From positions 198,236-220,258 of the forward strand of contig NW_005434593.1 of assembly GCF_000315625.1 (NCBI RefSeq): a stretch of DNA of 22,023 nt, written 5' to 3'. How positions within the stretch are numbered: position 1 is the first letter of the stretch; each line of letters begins with the position of its first letter. The notes under the pieces were generated by a model, which ran no database searches, was not told the DNA's origin, and saw nothing but the letters and a program-made list of their open reading frames with translations. Origin of the DNA: Guillardia theta CCMP2712 (Eukaryota; Cryptophyceae; Pyrenomonadales; Geminigeraceae). This document shows positions 15,116 through 22,023 of this stretch, one piece after another. Both the position numbers and the translations under genes were made by a program.

Positions 15116-15730
15116 ATGCTGGCAGGGACTTTGGCGCCGATCGCGGCTGGGATGGAAGAGGCTAAAGAGGATGTGGGGGTGTTGATGAAGAGATGGGAGC
15201 GGGAGCAGTCAGATTTTCCAGAGGAAACAGACATGTTGCATGAATTGAACAAGACAAGAAGTTTGATAGAGGCAATCTGAGCAAGTTTTACGAGCGAAGA
15301 GGAAAAGTTGCGGCTAGATGCGGGATGGGACAACAAGAGCGGGGACCCGCATCAGCTCCACGAAATGAATAATTTATTGAGTTGATATTCTAGCTTGACC
15401 GAGAACAATATAGTGACATGAGGATCATTGCTCAGTTCGCATGTAGTAGCCGCGCTTCGGTTGTGACAGTCACCGATGGTTCTAGAGGTGTATGAGCAGC
15501 TTGCAGACCGCAGCACGGCCCTGTGGATGAGAGAACGATGAGCAGATGATGACATGTTGTATCTCGATTTTTGGTTGAGTAAGTTGCTGTGAGATGCGTA
15601 TTTGGAGGCATGGTTGACTTACCTTGAAGCTGAGGGAGCGACAGGAGTGAGCGATGTTAGTCAAGGACGGCCAGGAAAAGGAGAGATGATAGTGGTACAT
15701 GAGGCTACAGTAGGTAGCATACCGACATAG
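15116..15730 (+). pseudogene. 204-codon frame interrupted only by six TGA codons (probable decaying gene)
   Basis: Starting at ATG 15116, one frame runs 204 codons to TAG 15728-15730 with no TAA or TAG but with TGA at 15278, 15383, 15419, 15464, 15539 and 15590. The translated segments look protein-like: acidic and amphipathic helices such as GMEEAKEDVGVLMKRWERE, TDMLHELNKTRSLIEAI, LEVYEQLADRSTALWMRER and DAYLEAWLTYLEAEG. I recognise no family. The simplest reading is a former gene in which CGA (Arg) codons decayed to TGA by CpG deamination. Reading TGA as an amino acid is the alternative, but the neighbouring genes use TGA as a stop. Open frames on the minus strand here are Ser/His/Cys-rich, like antisense. 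Confidence 0.4.
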
Positions 15731-15745
15731 GTAGCATAACGACAT
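15712..15745. repeat. 17-bp tandem repeat, two copies
   Basis: AGGTAGCATACCGACAT at 15712-15728 is followed directly by a copy with one change at 15729-15745. It overlaps the end of the TGA-interrupted frame. From 15746 to 16050 I see nothing beyond the likely promoter region of the next gene. Confidence 0.9.
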
Positions 15746-16050
15746 AGGGTAGTGATGCAATAGATTCCATTGCACAAACCTCATGTCAGGCATGCTCCAG
15801 TCATGTTTGTGAGACTTGTTCACAGTGAGTTTGATTTTGAGTCAGGAGGCGAAAAACTGTATATTTACTATGTTCTTATTCTTGTGCACGTGCCATGGCA
15901 TGGATGCTTGCTTTGATCTTTCATACGCGCACAGAAAGAGATGTTTCGACAGTGTTGTGGGGAAATCTGTCAGTGATTGTTTCCTTGTTTAGAAACCGGG
16001 AGCCAGCGGACAATGTGCTGTGAATAGACAAGGAAACAGGTGCCAGAGAA

Positions 16051-18345
16051 ATGTTACCACTTCAAGAAGCTCCAAGCCCCCCCACTTCTGGTCCGAAACA
16101 GGTTGGATCCGATGGATCAGTTGTTTGACGAGCTGATTCACTTTATCAGTGTGGGATAGGATGCAATATCAATACAAATGAACACGGTGAGCTATTCGTC
16201 ACCAAGGTATCAAGGTATTAGCAAGTGTGCTCTCAATTTACCGTTGATCAGGTTATCCCCGGTGGCCCAGCAGCGTTCTCTTGCAACGTAGCAGTCGAGG
16301 ACGTTATCCTATGCGTTGATGGAGTCAGGTCTTGAAATGGCAGCCTGTTGTAACATGAGTTCACTCGTGTCGAGCAGTGTGGTTGGTGAGACCGTGGATG
16401 ATGTGAAGCGGCGAATCGTTGGGCCTGAAGGGATACCGATTGAAGTTACTTTGAGACACAAGAGACATGTGATTCACCCGATTGTCTGGGGTGACTGGAT
16501 CTTACTTGATAGCAGTCCGGCGAGGTGAAAGAGCATGTCGTCCGACTTCTTCGTCAACCCCCCGTGCCATTTCCGGTCTGGCAGCTCGAGTCGCAGATGT
16601 TTTGTTCTGATGTCCGAGCAGGAACGGCTGAGCGAGGGGCCAATCGGACTTGGACTGGACCTTGAGAGGATGGATGATGGCTCGCTGGTGGTTCGCAAAC
16701 TTCAGAATGGGGGAGCGGCGTCGCTGTCAAATCAAATCAGAGTTGGTGACAAGGTGAGCTGAAGTGAGATCCTGTCGGATAGAAGTGACACCAGTGAAAG
16801 ATTGTACTTGTTGACGGGATCCGCATGAATGATGTGGGACAACCGGTAAATGGTCACTTGGGTTTCAAAATGGTTTGAGTGTTTGATTTCTTCAGAGGGA
16901 TTTCTCGTCGATCCTAAAGGGAAGGCCTTTTTCAAGGGTTTCGTTGGGCATTGTTAGCAATGGAATATTGAGAAATGTGATTGGAATAGGGAGCTATTTT
17001 CAATCTCACTAGTTTGCAGGTTGAAATTGTGAGGACTGTAGTACTCATGGGGGAATTTCTGATCAAGTTTAATTCGTATCAAGTATCACTGTCTCTTGTT
17101 TTGTAGCACATGTAACGGCTCTGCAGAGTGCGCTGAACCACGCCATCGTCGAGCCACCTCCGCCAAGGAGAGGTAACTTTCTCTGCAGAGGCAGGAGGGT
17201 AGATGACTGGATTCACAGATCCTGCCGTCTTCATTCCGGAGCTGTTTCAAAAGCATGAGAAGTCTCCTGCAAACTCTTCGAGCTATGGGTTGGATGTGAG
17301 TATCGGCATTGTCGGGTCCCTTCAATGATGATGATGCTGAATGATTGTTCACTTTCTTACTTTCTGACTAGGAGTACTCGCGGCAAAATCTACAGCCTGG
17401 CATGGGAGTTCGCCGATACAGAGCACGTGCGTTGACATATTAGACACCTTCATCTCTGAATTATTTTTCCATTAGCCGCGAGACAAGATCTGTCTGCCAT
17501 CCAAGGTGATGATATTAGATCGGAAACGAGACATGGAGCTGCTATCTGCCACGAGGAGTACCGTGGTACTTGGAGCTTGTCAGCATTTCAGAACTTATTC
17601 GGTGATAGGTGAACATGTGCACACAGCATTCAGACCGTTGATAGCACGTGGGGGCATCCAAGAAACCTCGCCCGGGTGACTTCACCATGTGCGATGGTGT
17701 GCAGTGGTTGACTTGGTTTGCAGCGTGGCTGATATTCTCACGCCTCATGTTTCCTTCTCGTCGAGAGACAGCATAGCATCCATTGTCAGACAGGTCTGAG
17801 CCGATTGAGAGCTAGCAGGGTGTTTGATGCTGAGAACAGCAATTCGGGGACCAAGTGGACGGGATTCGTACAGTCGAGGGGCGTGAAAACTCATTCTTGT
17901 ATTCTTGGCCGCATTCGCACGTGCCGAAGTGAGTTTTTCCTTGAGTCTGTGGAGACGCAGGGTTGGGTGACGTTGGATCAGGTTGTCGAAGAGTGCGATG
18001 GCACAGGCTGGTTTCGTGTTCGCTCCTGACTCCGAGTGCCCTGACAAGGTCAGGACGCCATTTCGCCGCCTGCTCCTGACCTTTCTGGCAGGTGCTCTGC
18101 GTCTTTTGTGGGCTGGAGTTGGCATACTGGGAAGAAGGCGACGACCCTTGGGGTACATGCTTGAATAGAGGGAAGACCTCATTTGACAAGTAGACAGTTG
18201 CGCATCATGACGCGTCGCCCGGCTGTTCGTTCTGGAGGAAGAGCAGGTCCAGCTGCGACCCAGCCGGTTGTAAAGTCACCTGATGATTTTCCTTGTGCGC
18301 AGCTCGGCGGGGGAGCGCTTGAGCAAGGAGATGTTTACTGGGTGA
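16051..18345 (+). CDS. PDZ-PDZ-BIR protein with survivin-like C-terminal BIR zinc finger
   Basis: Nineteen exons join in phase to exactly 477 codons plus stop: 16051-16101, 16150-16206, 16252-16328, 16378-16468, 16516-16575, 16622-16753, 16801-16845, 16896-16976, 17020-17082, 17127-17172, 17219-17315, 17372-17426, 17476-17675, 17724-17793, 17840-17928, 17982-18048, 18092-18152, 18198-18246, 18303-18345. All 18 introns are 43-56 bp. An in-frame TGA at 16021 fixes the start. PDZ1 (about 18-104) has GIGCNI, VIPGGPAAFS, VEDVILCVDG and VVGETVDDVKRRI. PDZ2 (about 117-204) has GLGLDLE, NGGAASLSNQIRVGDKIVLVDG and SSILKGRPFSRVSLGI. Residues 208-375 are unrecognised. The BIR (about 390-463) has SWPHS, AQAGFVFAPDSE, CVFCGLELAYWEEGDDPW and HHDASPGCSF; zinc ligands are C430, C433, H450 and C457 in C-x2-C-x16-H-x6-C spacing. 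BIR proteins act in cytokinesis or cell-death control; PDZ domains bind C-terminal peptides, so this may be a scaffold. Confidence 0.85.
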
Positions 18346-18635
18346 GCTGCAGCTGGATGAAGTAGACAATCCTGACAGGCGGCAGGTACGGGTCGCCGTA
18401 TCACTCCATATTCTTTTCACCTGGGGTAGAGAGATCGTTGGGCAACTTCAACTTCAGAGGTAAAGTGCTGTCCTTGCAGCCAGTCGGAGCTGATGGATGT
18501 TGCAGGTACAGACAGGCTCATTGTGACATAGGGAGGAAGAGAGAAGAGGCTGGAGGGAAAGGAGGAAGTGAAGGGAGGAGGCTGAATGTGGATTTGTTGG
18601 ATCTGATATTATACTTACAACCTGAGTCACTGCGG
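18346..18635. other. Convergent intergenic region
   Basis: These 290 bases separate the stops of two convergent genes. They include a purine-rich run (GGAGGAAGAGAGAAGAGG and similar, about 18530-18580). An extension of the PDZ-BIR reading frame is possible if GTGAGC at 18342 were used as a donor, but the resulting Lys/Glu/Gly-rich tail looks non-coding. No poly(A) signal is clear. Confidence 0.4.
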
Positions 18636-20318
18636 TCAGCTCGCAAGGCCCACCAGCACATGAGCAACAGCCACAAGCATGGTGTCTACCCTTCTCTGAC
18701 CTACTTCTCCTCGAATCCCGCTGGCAAAGTATCCTCCTCCTCCCTTGACCTGCACTTCAACTCTGCCGTGAGGGAAAGACTGCTTGATTGCCTCGACGTC
18801 AACCTCCTCCAGCAGACGCTCTGGGACGGCGACCGTGACACGTACTAGCATCCGATCATAGCCGAATTCTCGTATGCACGGCACCGAGTTGAACTCTATC
18901 GCGTTTCGACAAGCTCTCAGTGCCGCCTTGGTAACATCGACTCCCTTCTGATCTGCTCCGAAGCCGGTCTCCACAAACAGCACACGCTCCATGCCGACAA
19001 CGGCCGTCACCTCAGTCGCGGCCGCCTTGTCGCTCCGCTGTGTGAGAAGGCGAGGAGAAACGAGCTTCAGCTCTGCTCGGTCCCGGCAGCCCTGCACCAG
19101 CTGGGCATTGACCATATCGTTGGAGTCGACCCGAGCAGCCGTCCTGTCCTCATCCCAGCCCCAGGCGCGCGCGTTCCTCTGCACCACCCTCGCTCTCAGC
19201 TCCTCGTCCTCGCACTCCATGAACCAAGTGTCATCGAAGAGGCTTCTCAGCTCCCGCCAGGGCTCCTGCTCCAGCAGGAGGTAGTTCCCCTCCACCAGCA
19301 CCACCCTGTCCGTCTGCTTCACCTCCAGCTGGTCCTCAACTGGGTCTCCTACGGCATGATCGAACCCCGGCACCTTCCCCTCCCGTTCCTCCCGGATCCT
19401 CCGCAAGTCACGGCAGAGCCTATCGGCATCAAAGGTGAAGGGAGCCCCTCGTCTGGGGGCTGCCGCAGGGTCAAGCATGGCCTTGGGGATGTGATAGCCG
19501 TCCATGGGGATCAGAGCGCAGGAGACGTTCCTCTCCTTGAACCGTTGGGTCAGGGCGCTGGACAGTGAGCTTTTCCCGCTCCCCGGGGGGCCGGCGATGG
19601 CGACCCACGTCTGCCGAGAGGAGTTCATCCTCTCCCGCACGCGATCTACCAGCATATCGTAGGCGTCTCGGCTCGCGAGCTTGTAGGAGATGACGTCTCG
19701 CTCCTCCAGAGTCGCTGCGTCTACTCCTCCTGCTCCTGCAGCAGCAGCTGCTGCTCCCTCGCCTACAACAACGTGCGCGATGACGATGATCATGTCGTCG
19801 TTCAGGTCGCCAAGGGCAGAGAGCGCAATCCCGCTGCTGAACGCTGCTCCTCCCTCCACCACCGAGAAGTGGCAGGTGCCGTAGGGGAAGACCGTTCGAA
19901 CCTTGTCGAGGTCCAACGTCAGCGCATACCCAAGAGGAACTGCCAGGGTAACACGCAGGACCATGTCGGCGTACCCTCCCGGGATCAGCCCAGCAATGCT
20001 TGGGATCGAGTTGAACTCGATGGCGTTGCGGCATGCCCTCTGAGCCGCCTTGGTCGCGTTCTGACCATGCTGGTCCGCTCCGAACCCTGTCTCGATGAAG
20101 AGCACGCGTCCCACCCCCGGCAGCTTCGTCGTCTCCTCAGCGCTGCCTCGCAGCCCCAATGGATGCAGGGAGATTAAGCGGCGAGTTCGAGGTCGAGGAG
20201 CTGGGTTTTTGACGGCAAGGGACCGCCGAGGGGAAGGGAGGAGGGAGGGAGGACAGAAGGAGTCTGCGGGAAGCACGCTTCCCAAGAGGATGAGTGAGAG
20301 GAGAAGCCTTGAGGGCAT
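18636..20318 (-). CDS. Plastid-targeted Lin0512-kinase-Lin0512 fusion protein
   Basis: This intronless 560-residue protein starts with a signal peptide (about 1-20) ending PADS, then Phe21 and an acid-free Ser/Pro/Arg-rich stretch to about 60. That bipartite leader with Phe at +1 is the mark of import into a red-lineage secondary plastid. Residues about 71-187 are a Lin0512 family domain (ETGFGADQHGQNATKAAQRA, CRNAIEFNS). Residues about 235-415 are a P-loop kinase of the uridine kinase/PRK/FrcK-like group: Walker A GPPGSGKS 243-250, substrate loop PMDGYH, and the Walker B-like strand VVLVEGNYLLL. Residues about 445-556 are a second Lin0512 domain (ETGFGADQKGVDVTKAALRA). The kinase should phosphorylate a small hydroxyl substrate, probably a sugar or nucleoside, but the substrate cannot be read. 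Lin0512 has no established biochemical role that I know of. The first Met in the frame gives the leader, which supports the start. Confidence 0.9.
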   Translation of the reverse strand: MPSRLLLSLILLGSVLPADSFCPPSLLPSPRRSLAVKNPAPRPRTRRLISLHPLGLRGSAEETTKLPGVGRVLFIETGFGADQHGQNATKAAQRACRNAIEFNSIPSIAGLIPGGYADMVLRVTLAVPLGYALTLDLDKVRTVFPYGTCHFSVVEGGAAFSSGIALSALGDLNDDMIIVIAHVVVGEGAAAAAAGAGGVDAATLEERDVISYKLASRDAYDMLVDRVRERMNSSRQTWVAIAGPPGSGKSSLSSALTQRFKERNVSCALIPMDGYHIPKAMLDPAAAPRRGAPFTFDADRLCRDLRRIREEREGKVPGFDHAVGDPVEDQLEVKQTDRVVLVEGNYLLLEQEPWRELRSLFDDTWFMECEDEELRARVVQRNARAWGWDEDRTAARVDSNDMVNAQLVQGCRDRAELKLVSPRLLTQRSDKAAATEVTAVVGMERVLFVETGFGADQKGVDVTKAALRACRNAIEFNSVPCIREFGYDRMLVRVTVAVPERLLEEVDVEAIKQSFPHGRVEVQVKGGGGYFASGIRGEVGQRRVDTMLVAVAHVLVGLAS

Positions 20319-20504
20319 CTGTGCTTACGTGGGGACCTTCCCTGATACAAGAGGCGATTAGAGAGCAATAAAGAAAGAAGGATTGAAGGAAAGAATGGAG
20401 AGCAAAGAGATCAAGGCAGGAAGGTAGGGCTTGCATAAAACCTTGCCTATGTATGACATTCCTCCTGTATCCTCTTCTCCACTACATCAAATCGCTTCCA
20501 GTGA

Positions 20505-20615
20505 CTCCTCCTCTCCTCCTCTCCTCTCCTCCTCTCCTCCTCTCCTCCTCTCCTCCTCTCCTCCTGCCCTCCTGCCCTCCTGCCCTCCTGCCCTCCTGCC
20601 CTCCTGCCCTCCCGC
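20505..20615. repeat. (CTCCT)n and (GCCCTCCT)n pyrimidine microsatellite
   Basis: The stretch is a run of TCCTCTCCTC units grading into repeated CTGCCCTCC units. It lies in the divergent intergenic region 20319-21086 and contains no coding evidence. Confidence 0.9.
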
Positions 20616-20741
20616 TCCCGTGCCATCGTCCTCTCGTATCCTCTGCTTGACCGACGCTCCCTCCTGTCTCTCCCCGCTAACTCCTGCCTCTCCCCCGCAT
20701 TCTCCAGTCGGGGAAATATTTACTCAATACCTCCTTTATAT

Positions 20742-20761
20742 GTCACGTGATATCACGTGAC
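20742..20761. promoter_or_regulatory. Perfect 20-bp palindrome with two G-box (CACGTG) cores
   Basis: GTCACGTGATATCACGTGAC is identical to its reverse complement. It holds two CACGTG cores at 20744-20749 and 20754-20759, centred 10 bp apart, about one helical turn. It sits between the divergent starts of the plastid kinase gene (20318, minus) and the ODR4-like gene (21087, plus). CACGTG is the usual site of bHLH and bZIP factors, so this is a good candidate for a shared, dimer-of-dimers control element. The binding factor is an inference. Confidence 0.7.
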
Positions 20762-20837
20762 CTCGTCCCACCATGCAGGCCTCCTGTCTCGACGAGCTCC
20801 GCTCGTCCTCCGCCCCTGCAGGTTGGTAGAGATCATG

Positions 20838-20861
20838 CTCCTGCTCCTGCTCCTGCTCCTG

Positions 20862-20945
<84 letters not shown>

Positions 20946-21057
20946 TTGCTCCTGCTCTTGCTCTTGCTCTTGCTCTTGCTCCCGCTCCTGCTGCTGCTCC
21001 TGCTCCTGCTGCTGCTCCCGCTCCCGCTCCCGCTCCTGCTGCTGCTCCTGCTGCTCT
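20838..21057 (+). repeat. (CTCCTG)n hexanucleotide microsatellite with CTCTTG, CCGCTC and CTG variants
   Basis: The run starts right after an ATG at 20835 and continues to about 21057. The same hexamer fills intron 1 of the Ig-like repeat gene at 3895-4000, in the same transcript-strand sense. Here it lies in the presumed 5' UTR or promoter of the ODR4-like gene. In frame it would encode mainly leucine. Confidence 0.9.
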
Positions 21058-21086
21058 CCTTGTCTTCTCTTTTCATCTCCTCGCGC

Positions 21087-22023
21087 ATGACGAGTCTTCT
21101 GGCTCATCCAGGCCTTCTCTTGGGCTTTTGTCTGTCAGAAGAAGACATTGTGACGGTGAGTGAGACTTTTTACCTCCATGTCCTCCCTCCCTCTCCTTCC
21201 CTCTCTCCCTCACTTCCTCTCCTCCTTCCCTCTTACTTTCCCTCTCCCTCCCTCTCTCCCTCTCCCTTCCTCTCCTTCCCTCTCTCTCTTCTCCCTGCCT
21301 CCCTTCCTCTGCTTCCCTTCCCTTCCTCCCTCCCTCCCCCTCCCTCCCTTGCTCTCCAGCCCTCTTCTCACCTTCTCTCAAGGGCTTTGCTATCCCGGAA
21401 GATGGAGCATTTTCGGAGCAGTGGATCGAGAAGGTTTCCGAGTGTGCTGAGAATTTTCCCTGCTGACTCCAGCTGGGGCTGAGCAGGAGGCTGAGCATGT
21501 CAAGCAGCTGCTTCCAGCGGGAATGGACGTGCTGGGATGCTTCTTCTTGCAAGGTGAGGAGAGAGAGGGAGGAGGAGAGGAAGGGGGAGAGGGAGAGGGA
21601 GAGGGAGAGGAGAGGAGAGGGAGATGGAGAGGGAGAGGTGGAGGAGGTTGAGGAGGAGGAGGAGGTGGTGGTGGTGGTGGAGAAGGGATTACAGTGAGGA
21701 AGAGAGGGAGGGAGAGGAGGATGGGAAGGGGAAGCAAGGAGGAATGGATGGAGAGAGAGGGGAGGACAAGATCGCAGGACAGTAACAGGCAGTGAGAGTG
21801 AGAAACGTTGTGTCAGGAGGGGAGGACCAGTCGAGGATCCACAAAACCCTCCGAGCTCTCCGCGCAACCTTGGTGAGGAGGATAAGGAGGAAGAGTGGGG
21901 AGGGAGGAGGGAGGAAGTTGACTCGTGCTGCAGACTCCAGGAGGTCGCAAATTTTATGGATATGCGATAGGAGAAGATACAAAGGTAAAATTATGACATC
22001 GCTAAAGCTGTGGTCACTACAAA
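21087..22023 (+). CDS. ODR4-like protein, 5' exons (3' end outside window)
   Basis: Exons 21087-21155, 21383-21433 and 21487-21553 join in phase to a peptide with HPGLLLGFCLSEEDIVT, AFSEQWIEKEAEHV and KQLLPAGMDVLGCFFLQG. The order GLLLG-x-C, then W-x2-x-x-A-x-x-V, then LLPxGMxVLGxF matches the start of the ODR4 family, an ER membrane protein needed for trafficking of certain receptors and linked to UFMylation. A fourth exon is possible at 21934-21986 (after CGTGCTGCAG, ending before GTAAAATT), but its frame is less certain. Introns 1 and 3 are long pyrimidine-rich and purine-rich tracts, respectively. An in-frame upstream ATG at 20835 would add about 80 mostly leucine residues; I prefer 21087. 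Confidence 0.6.
21156..21382 (+). repeat. Pyrimidine-tract intron of the ODR4-like gene
   Basis: From donor GTGAGT at 21156 to acceptor CTCTCAAG at 21382 the sense strand is dominated by CCCTCTCTCC and CTTCCCTCC runs (about 21175-21360). Long open frames on both strands here (Pro/Ser/Leu-rich on plus, Arg/Glu/Gly-rich on minus) follow from the repeat and are not genes. Confidence 0.75.
21554..21933 (+). repeat. Purine-tract intron of the ODR4-like gene
   Basis: Following donor GTGAGG at 21554 the sense strand is GGAGAGGGAGAGGGAGAGG-type purine repeat to about 21770, with a GGTGGTGGTGG run near 21664-21680. From about 21770 to 21910 the sequence is mixed purine-rich. The repeat is the approximate complement of the pyrimidine intron upstream. 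The acceptor at 21932-21933 is a best guess. Confidence 0.6.

Noticed and set aside
15482-15823. 113-residue minus-strand frame
   Set aside because: It is Ser/His/Cys/Tyr-rich and looks like the antisense of the better plus-strand frame with TGA interruptions.
17805-18029. 74-residue plus-strand frame reading through the BIR region
   Set aside because: It is a different frame that ignores splice sites; the alternative frame gives SWPHS and AQAGF BIR motifs with phase-matched 46- and 53-bp introns.
17745-18182. 145-residue minus-strand frame
   Set aside because: It is antisense to the BIR exons; the plus strand gives a complete domain with consistent splicing.
20736-21107. Minus-strand Gln-Glu and Arg-Ser-rich frames over the hexamer array
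   Set aside because: They are translations of (CTCCTG)n on the other strand and lack any non-repeat coding part.
21073-21867. 264-residue minus-strand frame over the ODR4-like region
   Set aside because: It consists of Ser/Pro/Leu and Arg/Glu/Gly low complexity from the two repeat introns, and the plus-strand exons explain the non-repeat parts.

Overview
The window looks like nuclear DNA of an alga with a complex plastid, most probably a cryptophyte such as Guillardia theta. The species is an inference. The support is as follows: genes rich in spliceosomal GT-AG introns, many of them only 43-56 bp; one protein starting with a signal peptide followed by Phe and a basic transit-like stretch, which is typical of red-lineage secondary plastids; a polycystin channel; a Crypton-type tyrosine recombinase; and abundant purine/pyrimidine microsatellites inside introns. 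I see no bacterial operon, rRNA, tRNA or CRISPR array.

Layout from left to right. (1) 1-5258, minus strand: the 5' part (12 exons, at least 1079 codons, running off the left edge) of a large membrane-anchored protein made of Ig-like/invasin-like repeats, with introns packed with microsatellites. (2) 5316-5800: a microsatellite, a tandem repeat and a GC-rich hairpin. (3) About 5800-8769, plus strand: a Crypton tyrosine recombinase gene with three short introns, complete but for one -1 frame change, and a C-terminal coiled coil plus GCR1_C-like DNA-binding region. (4) 9199-11547, minus strand: a three-exon polycystin-2-like cation channel of 734 residues. (5) 11548-15115: mostly non-coding, with two very GC-rich islands on either side of a possible 70-residue small protein gene, then AT-rich DNA with diverged repeats. 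(6) 15116-15730, plus strand: a 204-codon frame broken only by TGA codons, probably a decaying gene. (7) 16051-18345, plus strand: a 19-exon gene whose spliced frame is continuous and encodes 477 residues, with two PDZ domains, an unrecognised middle region and a C-terminal survivin-like BIR zinc finger. (8) 18636-20318, minus strand: an intronless plastid-targeted protein in which a P-loop sugar/nucleoside kinase domain lies between two Lin0512 domains. (9) 20319-21086: a divergent promoter region with a perfect 20-bp double G-box palindrome and a long (CTCCTG)n tract. (10) 21087 to the right edge, plus strand: the 5' exons of an ODR4-like gene.

The genes do not form one pathway, as expected for a eukaryotic nuclear locus. 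The strongest candidates for something new are the PDZ-PDZ-BIR protein, whose exons had to be assembled by hand across 18 introns, and the Lin0512-kinase-Lin0512 plastid fusion. All splice models come from reading GT/AG sites, phase and protein sense by eye; no transcript or database was consulted.
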